Origin: Lachnospiraceae bacterium
GTDB taxonomy: Bacteria; Bacillota; Clostridia; Lachnospirales; Lachnospiraceae
Direction of reading: 5' to 3'
Assembly (NCBI GenBank): GCA_009774175.1
Contig: VSNG01000043.1
Span: 1 to 12,292 of the forward strand
DNA length: 12,292 nucleotides
Every line of letters starts with the position of its first letter. The stretch's first letter is position 1. The notes under the pieces were generated by a model that did no database searches, was not told where the DNA came from, and was given only the letters and a program-made list of their open reading frames with translations. Made by a program: the position numbers and the translations under genes. Shown here in pieces: positions 7,058 to 12,292 of the stretch.

Positions 7058-7963
7058 TCATCGGTTGCCTTTCGATAAGGCAACATGATAAGAAAGCCCA
7101 TTGTCTAAGCAGACCGGTTGATGATCAATGAAAAAGGAAAGATCATATTCAACGCCGGGGATTCCACATATTGTATAGCGGAAAGCAACTTCATCAGAAT
7201 CAGATAGGCAGAGATTGTCAAACACAATGCTGCCGTTGAAATCTGCTGTATAGTAAACACGCTGATTCAGATCATCCATAGTCACGCCATCCCACCCATT
7301 CTGTCTGAGCGTTTTTTCTATGTATGCGGATGTAATTTTTTCTTCCTGTATAGTCACATTGGAAAAAGCATCCGTAGCTTTTGCCTGAAACGGAATATCA
7401 GGAGAGGCACTTTTGTTAAATTGCAATTGAGTCCGATATTCTAAGCACTTATGATACCAGCCATAGCTGGAGGTGGATTCCATATCCGGCTGGAAGTCCG
7501 GGTTTGTGATGCTCACCACTGTAAAGGACAGCGTATCGCCGGCGCTGCCGGTCACAGGTTGAAAGAGAAAGGAAAAATTCTGATCCTCCCCTTCCTCCCC
7601 TGCGGCGAAGCTGTGGCAATACTCATACTCCGCTGTGGTATCGTTCACCTTGTAGGGCTGGGGTTTGCCATCCAGAAACAGGAGAAATCCAACGGCATCC
7701 AGCTTGCCGGTAACGGAATACTGATACGCAAGCTGAAACTTGCCGCCGTCATAGGAGAATGGCAGATGCTCCCCGCTCTCGGAGAAGTCAGGTGAAGCGG
7801 ACCCGTGTGTCAGCGCTGCCAGAAATCCGGCCTCGTCCTCAAACGGGTTTGCGGCGGCGGACTGTGACGGCGGCGTACTGTCTGGAATGGCATAGTTCCT
7901 GCAGGCGGTGAGGGATAAAAGTGCGCTGCACATCAGGGGAACGGCAATCAGTCGCTGTCGCAT
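7058..7963 (-). CDS. Lipoprotein, shortened by an in-frame TGA
   Basis: As read to the first stop this is a 301-aa lipoprotein. MRQRLIAV, a hydrophobic core and lipobox LTAC (Cys21) form the export signal. A low-complexity linker follows, then two beta-rich repeats: about 76-155, with GFLLFLDGKPQPY and NFSFLFQPV, and about 258-301, with DLSFFIDHQPVCL. The second repeat stops half way at TGA 7058. The frame then stays open for 47 more codons and completes the repeat (see the separate entry). ATG 7963 is chosen because AGGAGG sits 6 nt before it; an ATG 4 nt further upstream is out of frame. As first gene behind the regulated promoter it should be the most strongly expressed of the operon. The domain family is not one I recognise. 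Confidence 0.82.
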   Translation of the reverse strand: MRQRLIAVPLMCSALLSLTACRNYAIPDSTPPSQSAAANPFEDEAGFLAALTHGSASPDFSESGEHLPFSYDGGKFQLAYQYSVTGKLDAVGFLLFLDGKPQPYKVNDTTAEYEYCHSFAAGEEGEDQNFSFLFQPVTGSAGDTLSFTVVSITNPDFQPDMESTSSYGWYHKCLEYRTQLQFNKSASPDIPFQAKATDAFSNVTIQEEKITSAYIEKTLRQNGWDGVTMDDLNQRVYYTADFNGSIVFDNLCLSDSDEVAFRYTICGIPGVEYDLSFFIDHQPVCLDNGLSYHVALSKGNR

Positions 7964-7991
7964 ACATGACCTCCTTTGCTTTGATGGACTA

Positions 7992-8023
7992 AGCATAGCG
8001 GGTAAAAGTCAAAATTCGGTCAA
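7992..8023 (-). promoter_or_regulatory. Response-regulator box and promoter of the lipoprotein/ABC operon
   Basis: On the minus strand TTGACC (8023-8018) and TTGACT (8012-8007) are direct half-sites 11 bp apart, one helical turn, as OmpR-family regulators bind. A -10-like TATGCT (7997-7992) follows 20 nt after the first half-site. No good -35 stands at 17 nt, so the promoter probably depends on the activator. The same block occurs before the second response regulator. Confidence 0.7.
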
Positions 8024-8033
8024 GAAAAGCGAA

Positions 8034-8060
8034 ATGCCGCCCAAGTTTTTTGGGCGGCAT
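8034..8060 (-). terminator. Intrinsic terminator after the second two-component system
   Basis: Arms ATGCCGCCCAA and TTGGGCGGCAT pair perfectly over 11 bp around a 5-nt loop, and on the minus strand the tail reads TTTCGCTTTTC. It lies 16 nt beyond the kinase stop and just before the regulator box of the next operon, so it separates two units of the same system. The GC-rich stem is strong. Confidence 0.85.
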
Positions 8061-8076
8061 CCGAAGATGGTTTTTA

Positions 8077-9363
8077 TCATGGGGATTGCTTGACTTTGAT
8101 GGAGGCTTTCACACAGGCCCCATGGGGCGGCTGGTTTGACAGCTCTATGGTTCCCCCATGCTTCTGGCACAGCGCCCGGCTCACCGCAAGGCCCAGCCCC
8201 AAGTGCTTGCCGGAGGTATCTTCGGAGTAAAACAGGGCGGTTTTCTTTTTCAGCAGCTTTTCCGAAAAACCCGGCCCATCATCGGTCACGGTGGCCAGCA
8301 GCGTTCCATGTTCGAGATTAAAGGCCAGCTCAATCTGATGTTTCGCAAAGCGGAGGGCATTAGAGATTAGATTTTCCAGAACACGGTATAACAGCTCCCC
8401 GTCAAGGACGGCCCTGCCCTTCGGTACATGGAGGTCACAGGAAAAATGCACCTCGGTATTCTGAAACAGGATAGATAAAGAATCCGCCATGTGCTGTAAA
8501 AAATCAGGAAGCTCCACCTCTCTGTGATGGACTTCGGTTTCTTCAATCGCGCCCAGGTCACGCATGGTATCTGTATAGCGGCCCATACGTTCTGCGGTAA
8601 TGCCAAGATTGAAGAGCGCCTTTTCCAGCTTTTCCTCCGTCAAAGTTCCGCCCCGGTTGTTCTCCTGCAAATATTCCACATAGCCGGTCATAATGGCGAT
8701 GGGGTTGCGCAGATCGTGGGCCACGGATGCCTGTAATGCGCGGCGCTCCTCCAGCATACTCCACATCTGGCGGTTATTCTCATACAGGGTCTGCCGCATT
8801 TTCTCAAAGGCGGTACAGAGCTGGCCCAATTCATCCTGTCCGTCAAAGCTGATCTGAAAGTTCAAATCCCGGTCTTGAATGTGCGCGGTGGCATCCATCA
8901 GGACAGTGATCGGCGGCTCCAGCACCTTGTGATAAAACCACCACGCGCACAAAGTAATTCCAATTACAGCAAACAGAAGCGGCAGCAGCACCATACAAAT
9001 TTGTGAAGCGCGGTAGGCTGTTCTCGCTTTAGGGGAAAGCATGGAGTAGCTGGATTCAATGCGCTCTATCATGTAGCTCGTCTGTCCCTGATTCTCGTTA
9101 TGTTCCTGGCCGTCCGCTGTCAGCTGGCTGAATGGTTCTGGCGGGCCATCAAGGACATACCTTACCTTTGCCTCTGTGACCGTACCATCCGGGGCGGCCG
9201 TCTGCTGCGTCAGCCAGACCTCATTGGAATCGGGGAGAACATGTTTTTGGAAACGATAACAGCCGAAAATCGTAAGGCCGCAGCACAGGAACACGATCAG
9301 CATTGTCATCGCCACGGCTTCCATGAAGGAGCGTTTCAGTGATTGTCTCTTTACTTTCTCCAT
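8077..9363 (-). CDS. Sensor histidine kinase (second two-component system)
   Basis: This is a 428-aa membrane kinase with a classical layout. Transmembrane segment 1 spans about 19-38, an extracellular sensor region of about 80 residues follows, segment 2 spans about 121-146, and a HAMP domain runs to about 199. The dimerisation helix carries His216 in VAHDLRNPIA. The ATPase domain has N-box ENLISNALRFA (330-340), G1 DDGPGF (361-366) and G2 GLGLGLA (387-393). Note LRNP where many kinases have LKTP; both are common. ATG 9363 is preferred; it overlaps the regulator's end by 13 nt, with GGGATGGG upstream, and a TTG start at 9381 would add only six residues. The stop is followed by a strong terminator. 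It should phosphorylate the regulator encoded just upstream; the signal is unknown, and the outside loop has no domain I can name. Confidence 0.95.
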   Translation of the reverse strand: MEKVKRQSLKRSFMEAVAMTMLIVFLCCGLTIFGCYRFQKHVLPDSNEVWLTQQTAAPDGTVTEAKVRYVLDGPPEPFSQLTADGQEHNENQGQTSYMIERIESSYSMLSPKARTAYRASQICMVLLPLLFAVIGITLCAWWFYHKVLEPPITVLMDATAHIQDRDLNFQISFDGQDELGQLCTAFEKMRQTLYENNRQMWSMLEERRALQASVAHDLRNPIAIMTGYVEYLQENNRGGTLTEEKLEKALFNLGITAERMGRYTDTMRDLGAIEETEVHHREVELPDFLQHMADSLSILFQNTEVHFSCDLHVPKGRAVLDGELLYRVLENLISNALRFAKHQIELAFNLEHGTLLATVTDDGPGFSEKLLKKKTALFYSEDTSGKHLGLGLAVSRALCQKHGGTIELSNQPPHGACVKASIKVKQSP

Positions 9364-10025
9364 TGGTAGCCCATCCCCCAAACCGTTTCGATGTACTCAC
9401 CCCCGCTGGCCTCCATGAGCTTTGCGCGGATTTTGCGGATATGCTCCTTTATCACGTTGCTGTCGCCCTCCGCGTCATAGCCCCATACCGCCTCATAGAT
9501 GCGATCCTTGTCAAAGACCTGGTTGGGGTTAGAGGACAGAAATTCGATGATGTCAAATTCTCTCTTGGAAAAGGAAAGCTCCTGCTCATTCCAAAATACT
9601 TTTCTGCCAGAGAGATTGATAATCAGCCCCTGGGAGGTCACAACCTTCGGCGGGCGGTTATTCCGCTCGTCCCGGCGCAGATGAGCCTCAATGCGGGCAA
9701 TCAATTCCTGCAAGCCGAAAGGCTTGGTGATATAGTCGTCCCCTCCCGCCCGCAGGCCGTTGACCTTATCCTGCTCTGTGATCCGCGCCGTCAGGAACAG
9801 GATAGGGCAGACGATATGATTCCGAATGACCTTGCACAGCTCCAGCCCGTCCATCCCCGGCATATTGATGTCCAGCAGAATGAGATTTGGCTTTGTATTC
9901 AGTTTTGCCAGGGCTTCGTCGCTGCTGCTGGCTACGGAAACCGTATATCCGTGATCCTGCAAATGGGTTGAAAGCAATTCGGTCAGGATAGGTTCATCAT
10001 CCACGATCAAAATTCTATATGCCAT
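9351..10025 (-). CDS. OmpR-family response regulator (second two-component system)
   Basis: This is a 224-aa regulator. The receiver domain carries the DDE acidic group at 9-11, Asp52 in LLDINMPGMDG, Thr79 in LFLTA and Lys101 in ITKPF. The winged-helix domain (about 125-224) shows LSFSKREFDIIEFL, VFDKDRIYEAVWG and VWGMGYQW. ATG 10025 (MAYRILIVDDEP) follows GGAGGT at good spacing; an upstream in-frame start at 10052 adds nine residues without receiver similarity. The kinase gene overlaps its stop by 13 nt, so translation is coupled. A box of paired TTGAC half-sites precedes this gene and recurs before the lipoprotein/ABC operon, which is good evidence that the protein regulates itself and that operon. 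Confidence 0.96.
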   Translation of the reverse strand: MAYRILIVDDEPILTELLSTHLQDHGYTVSVASSSDEALAKLNTKPNLILLDINMPGMDGLELCKVIRNHIVCPILFLTARITEQDKVNGLRAGGDDYITKPFGLQELIARIEAHLRRDERNNRPPKVVTSQGLIINLSGRKVFWNEQELSFSKREFDIIEFLSSNPNQVFDKDRIYEAVWGYDAEGDSNVIKEHIRKIRAKLMEASGGEYIETVWGMGYQWRK

Positions 10026-10047
10026 GCGAATACCTCCAGTTTTTTTC

Positions 10048-10079
10048 ATCATATAGGGAGAAAGTCAAAATTTGGTCAA
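10048..10079 (-). promoter_or_regulatory. Response-regulator box and promoter of the regulator/kinase unit
   Basis: TTGACC (10079-10074) and TTGACT (10068-10063) on the minus strand are 11 bp apart, with TATGAT (10053-10048) 20 nt after the first half-site. Geometry and bases match the box at 7992-8023 almost exactly (19 of 20 bases over the core), implying one regulator binds both and autoregulates. Confidence 0.7.
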
Positions 10080-10159
10080 GCTTTATAGGGCTGCCTATTT
10101 TCATAACGAAATGATTGTCATACACACAACATCAAACACGAAGCATTTTAACAAGACAT

Positions 10160-10188
10160 ATTATACGTTCTTTACTTGCATGACACAA
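10160..10188 (-). promoter_or_regulatory. Possible constitutive promoter further upstream of the regulator
   Basis: On the minus strand TTGTGT (10188-10183), a 17-nt spacer and a consensus TATAAT (10165-10160) form a plausible sigma-A promoter. It would give basal expression of the regulator and kinase from about 130 nt upstream, ahead of the activated promoter. The -35 is weak. Confidence 0.4.
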
Positions 10189-10204
10189 GGATACAAGTTC
10201 CTGC

Positions 10205-10480
10205 TTATTGGGGGTAATCACTCAGAATATGTTCCTCCGCCTGCACCTTACAGGTGTTCATAAGCCCTGCCCGTTTCAGTGAGGCGCTGGCCTTCAGTTC
10301 CTTTATCGCTCCGGCCCGCTTTGCCAACTCCGGCATCATCCGCCCAAGCCGCTGGTGCGCTGTATAGTTTATCTCCGGCAAATGCGCTTGTAATTTTCCT
10401 GAAAGAAGAAGTTGATTGTAAAATTCCGGCTGATATTCCTGAAGGGACTCTCTTCGCATACGGCTATACTTGCCGATGTT
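10205..10480 (-). pseudogene. TnpV-like transposon protein, N-terminus missing
   Basis: The frame from about 10480 to TAA 10205 reads NIGKYSRMRRESLQEYQ, then NQLLLSGKLQAHLPEI, RLGRMMPELAKRAG and LMNTCKVQAEEHIL. This is the pattern of the TnpV family, a small protein of unknown biochemical role carried by many transposons and conjugative elements of Clostridia. Members are about 110-120 aa, with an N-terminal part before the PIG.YGR region that is absent here. The possible ATG at 10459 lies inside the conserved domain and has no ribosome site. The last residues (SDYPQ) also differ from the usual end. I call it a remnant broken at its 5' side near where the GNAT gene's upstream region begins. 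Confidence 0.7.
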
Positions 10481-10541
10481 TTCGGCAGCCGCTTTCGATA
10501 ATACAGTGCTTGCAACTTTGGTAAAATCCCTACAATGGGGA

Positions 10542-10570
10542 TTGAACGCTGGTCGGCTTTGTGCTATGCT
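10542..10570 (+). promoter_or_regulatory. Promoter of the acetyltransferase gene
   Basis: TTGAAC (10542-10547), a 17-nt spacer and TATGCT (10565-10570) make a reasonable sigma-A promoter. Transcription would start near 10577, giving a leader of about 37 nt to the ATG at 10614. Confidence 0.5.
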
Positions 10571-10613
10571 TCGGGTAAGTCAATTCTATAAATCAGGGGG
10601 TATGGAGGTAAAT

Positions 10614-11156
10614 ATGATTTTAGAAACAGAAAGGCTAATTTTACGTCCTTGGCAGGAGTCTGACGCAGAGGATTTATATAAATACGCAAGTCATCCAGAC
10701 ATAGGCCCGATTGCCGGGTGGCCTGTTCATACGAGTGTAGAAAATAGCAGAGAGATTATCAAAGGGGTTCTTTCTGCACCGGAAACATATGCGGTAGTTC
10801 TGAAGGAAACAGGACAGCCGGTTGGTAGCATAGGGTTAATGCTTGGTAAGGCAAGTAATATCGGCATTCCTGATACGGAGGGTGAAGTTGGATATTGGAT
10901 TGGCGTTCCATATTGGGGACAAGGACTTATCCCGGAAGCAGTTCGTGAGATAATGCGATATGGCTTTGAAGAACTAAATCTCAACAAAATTTGGTGTGGG
11001 TATTTCGATGGAAATTTAAAATCAAAACGTGTGCAGGAAAAATGTGGATTTCAATATCACCACACAAAAGGCAGTGTTCCTTGCGCATTGGAAGGGGTTC
11101 TGAGAACGGAGCATATTACCTGCATATCAAATGAAGCGTGGTCATTAGTAAGGTAA
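10614..11156 (+). CDS. GNAT-family N-acetyltransferase, RimJ/RimL type
   Basis: This is a 180-aa acetyl-CoA-dependent acetyltransferase. It begins LETERLILRPWQESDAEDLY, the typical RimJ/RimL-like opening. It carries the acetyl-CoA loop motif WGQGLIPEAV at 101-110 after EVGYWIGVPYW, then LNKIWCGYFDGNLKSKRVQEKCGF (122-146), where the NLKS..V.EK.GF pattern marks this group. Targets in the family are protein N-termini, amino acids or drugs; the actual substrate cannot be read from the sequence. ATG 10614 is chosen because GGAGG lies 6 nt upstream; an in-frame ATG at 10602 has that same GGAGG within it and is less likely. It is a single-gene unit with its own promoter and a hairpin after its stop. 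It sits between two mobile-element remnants on the opposite strand, as cargo genes do. Confidence 0.92.
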   Translation: MILETERLILRPWQESDAEDLYKYASHPDIGPIAGWPVHTSVENSREIIKGVLSAPETYAVVLKETGQPVGSIGLMLGKASNIGIPDTEGEVGYWIGVPYWGQGLIPEAVREIMRYGFEELNLNKIWCGYFDGNLKSKRVQEKCGFQYHHTKGSVPCALEGVLRTEHITCISNEAWSLVR

Positions 11157-11164
11157 ATTTCAGC

Positions 11165-11331
11165 TTATATGGGGATTTCATCTTTTGGGTGAAATCCCCC
11201 TTGACATATGTTCTCTTGGTTCACAATGCTGTTGCTGTCGCCCTCTAACATATCTTCCTGCGAAAGACGGGTGTATAATGCTGTTATCCCTGTTTGTTAT
11301 TGGGCGGTTTTGACGGAATTTTGAGAGACAT
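11165..11331 (-). pseudogene. Remnant of a large serine recombinase N-terminus
   Basis: On the minus strand the codons from 11287 read ITALYTRLSQEDMLEGDSNS and then IVNQ. This is the N-terminal catalytic opening of the large serine recombinases of the TnpX/TndX type; YTRLS should hold the nucleophilic serine. The likeness stops after IVNQ (about 11216), and the frame ends at TAA 11165 after unrelated residues. Upstream, ATG 11331 opens MSLKIPSKPPNNKQG in another frame; losing one base near 11288 would explain the split, since KQG-ITALY would join naturally. So the gene is both frameshifted and cut to under 45 codons. In intact elements this gene lies at one end, which suggests an old element boundary here. 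Confidence 0.65.
11171..11199 (+). terminator. Hairpin after the acetyltransferase gene
   Basis: GGGGATTTCA (11171-11180) and TGAAATCCCC (11190-11199) pair perfectly over 10 bp with a 9-nt loop, 14 nt after the stop. The tail has few T residues, so termination may be partial. It also lies inside the recombinase remnant on the other strand. Confidence 0.55.
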
Positions 11332-11354
11332 TCTTCAAAAATTTTTTAAAGCCA

Positions 11355-11383
11355 TTGACAAACTCTCTGATTTACAGTAATAT
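11355..11383 (+). promoter_or_regulatory. Promoter of the TetR gene
   Basis: A consensus TTGACA (11355-11360), 17-nt spacer and TAATAT (11378-11383) precede the gene. The operator palindrome starts within the -10, so binding of the repressor would block this promoter. Confidence 0.7.
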
Positions 11384-11412
11384 ATAACAGTGATATATAA
11401 CGCTGTTATATA
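11381..11412 (+). promoter_or_regulatory. Palindromic operator of the TetR-family gene
   Basis: TATATAACAG (11381-11390) and CTGTTATATA (11403-11412) are perfect inverted arms around 12 bp. The spacer contains another ATATATAAC, so a direct repeat overlaps the palindrome. Its place over the -10 and start region, just before the ribosome site, fits autorepression. Confidence 0.6.
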
Positions 11413-11426
11413 CAGGAGACGAGAAA

Positions 11427-12044
11427 ATGCGCGAAGCAGAGCAGACAACACTATATTTAATCCATTCAGCCGCCATGCAGGAATTTCTTGAAAAAGGCTA
11501 TAAGTCTGCTTCCTTGCGGAACATTGTCAAAACGGCGGGCGTGACGACGGGTGCGTTTTATGGCTACTATGACAGCAAAGAAGATTTATTTGAAGCACTG
11601 GTGGGCGAACACTACAACTTCTTATTGAAACTCTTTTGCAAGGCGCAGAAAGAATTTGCAGAAATCCCGCCGGAGCAACAGCCCGACAATCTTACTTCTA
11701 CTTCCGGTGTGTATATGTATGAAATGCTCTTGTACGCCTATGAACACTTGAACGAATTTAAGCTCATACTTTGCTGTTCGGAGGGAACACGTTTTTCAAA
11801 ACTTATTGATGAAATGGTGGAAATAGAAACAAAAGGCACACATGATTATTTAGCGGTTCTTGAACAGTTAGGCAGACCTGCGCCGCCCATTGACGAACGG
11901 TTAGAGCATATCTTAATTACGGGAATGTTCAACACATTTTTTGAGTTGATTATACATGAAATGCCACTTGAAGAAGCAAAACACTATTTGCAAGAAATGC
12001 GAGCTTTCTATACTGCCGGGTGGATGAAAATTATGGGGCAATAA
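11427..12044 (+). CDS. TetR-family transcriptional regulator
   Basis: This is a 205-aa repressor-type protein of usual family length. The N-terminal DNA-binding domain (about 8-55) has the family pattern: AAMQEFLEKGYKSASLRNIV, the turn KTAGVTTGAFYGYYDSKEDLF, with recognition helix around 40-48. The rest (about 60-205) is the helical ligand-binding domain, including LLYAYEHLNEFKLILCCSEGTR; the ligand is unknown. ATG 11427 follows AGGAG at 11414-11418. Its own promoter carries a palindrome, so it is likely autoregulated. The gene starting at 12251 on the same strand, about 200 nt downstream, is a natural candidate target, as TetR regulators often sit beside the exporter they control. Confidence 0.93.
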   Translation: MREAEQTTLYLIHSAAMQEFLEKGYKSASLRNIVKTAGVTTGAFYGYYDSKEDLFEALVGEHYNFLLKLFCKAQKEFAEIPPEQQPDNLTSTSGVYMYEMLLYAYEHLNEFKLILCCSEGTRFSKLIDEMVEIETKGTHDYLAVLEQLGRPAPPIDERLEHILITGMFNTFFELIIHEMPLEEAKHYLQEMRAFYTAGWMKIMGQ

Positions 12045-12047
12045 TAA

Positions 12048-12131
12048 ATCGAACAATTTCGATTACAAAAAATTTGTAAGGGCAATCTGCCCTATAATTC
12101 TTGATAATGGAAAGTTTACGCTTTCCATTAT
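12048..12131 (+). repeat. Four consecutive short hairpins in the TetR-downstream gap
   Basis: Perfect stems follow one another: ATCGAA/TTCGAT (12048-12063), TACAAA/TTTGTA (12064-12078), AGGGCA/TGCCCT (12079-12093) and the 11-bp ATAATGGAAAG/CTTTCCATTAT (12104-12131). The first three abut without a base between them. No long T run follows the last, so a simple terminator is not obvious; a structured leader or operator cluster is possible. Confidence 0.55.
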
Positions 12132-12133
12132 AT

Positions 12134-12162
12134 TTGGCAAATAGGTTAGTTTTAGCTAACTT
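12134..12162 (+). promoter_or_regulatory. Possible promoter with palindrome before the last gene
   Basis: TTGGCA (12134-12139), a 17-nt spacer and TAACTT (12157-12162) form a weak promoter candidate. GTTAG and CTAAC (12145-12149, 12156-12160) make a small palindrome inside it that could serve as an operator. It differs from the TetR gene's own operator arms. Confidence 0.3.
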
Positions 12163-12250
12163 TATAAAGACGCCACTAATCAAATAAGGATATTCGAGGG
12201 CAGTTATTTAGTCCCCATATCATAAAAAATTTTCAAGGAGGTTTTTTTCA

Positions 12251-12292
12251 ATGAAAAAACAGTCTAATCTTTCAAGACTGATGGGCTATGCC
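12251..12292 (+). CDS. Start of a gene, possibly an ABC transporter (cut by window edge)
   Basis: AAGGAGG at 12235-12241 sits 9 nt before ATG 12251, which opens MKKQSNLSRLMGYA up to the window end. Only 14 codons are visible. The beginning recalls, from memory, the N-terminus of fused permease-ATPase ABC transporters of Clostridia, which often lie beside a TetR gene. The ribosome site makes it a real gene; the product call is tentative. Confidence 0.45.
   Translation, partial: MKKQSNLSRLMGYA

Noticed and set aside
7058..7060. Genome-wide TGA recoding as the reason for the in-frame stop
   Set aside because: Other genes here (both permeases, the ATPase, the second kinase, the first regulator) end properly at TGA, and tryptophan is encoded by TGG throughout.
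7020..7060. Selenocysteine insertion at the TGA, given a small hairpin TTCGA-CGCC-TCGAA about 15 nt downstream
   Set aside because: The stem is only 5 bp, no redox motif surrounds the site, and the first repeat has no Cys at the matching place.
9339..9971. 210-codon plus-strand frame opposite the second response regulator
   Set aside because: It is the antisense of a conserved receiver and winged-helix protein and shows no domain of its own.
10072..10263. 63-codon plus-strand frame between the second regulator and the TnpV remnant
   Set aside because: It starts from TTG without a ribosome site and overlaps the regulator box; the sequence is AT-rich and promoter-like.
11201..11206. TTGACA after the acetyltransferase hairpin as a promoter
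   Set aside because: The -10 at 17 nt is CAATGC, a poor match, no gene follows directly, and the bases belong to the recombinase remnant.
1..12292. CRISPR array, tRNA or rRNA genes
   Set aside because: I saw no regularly spaced repeats, cloverleaf sequence or ribosomal RNA signature on either strand.

Overview
The window looks like an accessory, mobile-element-scarred stretch of a gut-type Firmicutes (Clostridia) chromosome or integrative element. The evidence is low-to-medium GC with clear GC steps, strong AGGAGG-type ribosome sites, OmpR-family two-component systems of Firmicutes type, Gram-positive lipoprotein signals, and fragments of three proteins typical of conjugative elements in Clostridia. 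No species can be named from the sequence alone.

Layout. At the left edge, minus strand, a response regulator (581-1267) is followed by the N-terminal part of its histidine kinase (1-572, cut by the window edge). Upstream of it, 1268-1612 holds a broken small mobile-element ORF and a perfect 12-bp inverted repeat. The core of the window, 1613-10025, is a minus-strand module. A second response regulator and kinase (9351-10025, 8077-9363) end at a strong hairpin terminator. Then comes a five-gene operon: a lipoprotein with an in-frame TGA (7058-7963, frame continuing to 6914), a propeller-like lipoprotein (5697-6917), an ABC ATPase (4808-5695), an ABC-2 permease (3610-4830), and a second permease fused to an internal lipobox and an extracellular propeller-like domain (1613-3613). 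To the right lie a TnpV remnant (10205-10480, minus), a GNAT acetyltransferase (10614-11156, plus), a fossil of a large serine recombinase N-terminus (11165-11331, minus), a TetR regulator with a palindromic operator (11427-12044, plus), a run of small hairpins, and the first codons of a further gene (12251 onward).

How the parts work together. The two transcription units of the core module carry nearly identical promoters: two TTGAC half-sites 11 bp apart, then TATGAT or TATGCT at the same distance. This is the expected signature of the second response regulator controlling itself and the lipoprotein/ABC operon. The operon genes are tightly coupled (overlaps of 4, 23 and 4 nt and one gap of 1 nt). 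The 4-nt overlap between the two lipoproteins appears only if the first is read through its TGA. The likely picture is a sensor-driven membrane export or self-protection system with extracellular lipoprotein partners, for example against envelope-active peptides; the substrate is inferred and not shown.

The most notable points are the interrupted lipoprotein, the shared regulator boxes, the permease-lipoprotein-propeller fusion, the GC mosaic in the operon, and the recombinase, TnpV and small-ORF fossils that mark old element boundaries around this cargo.
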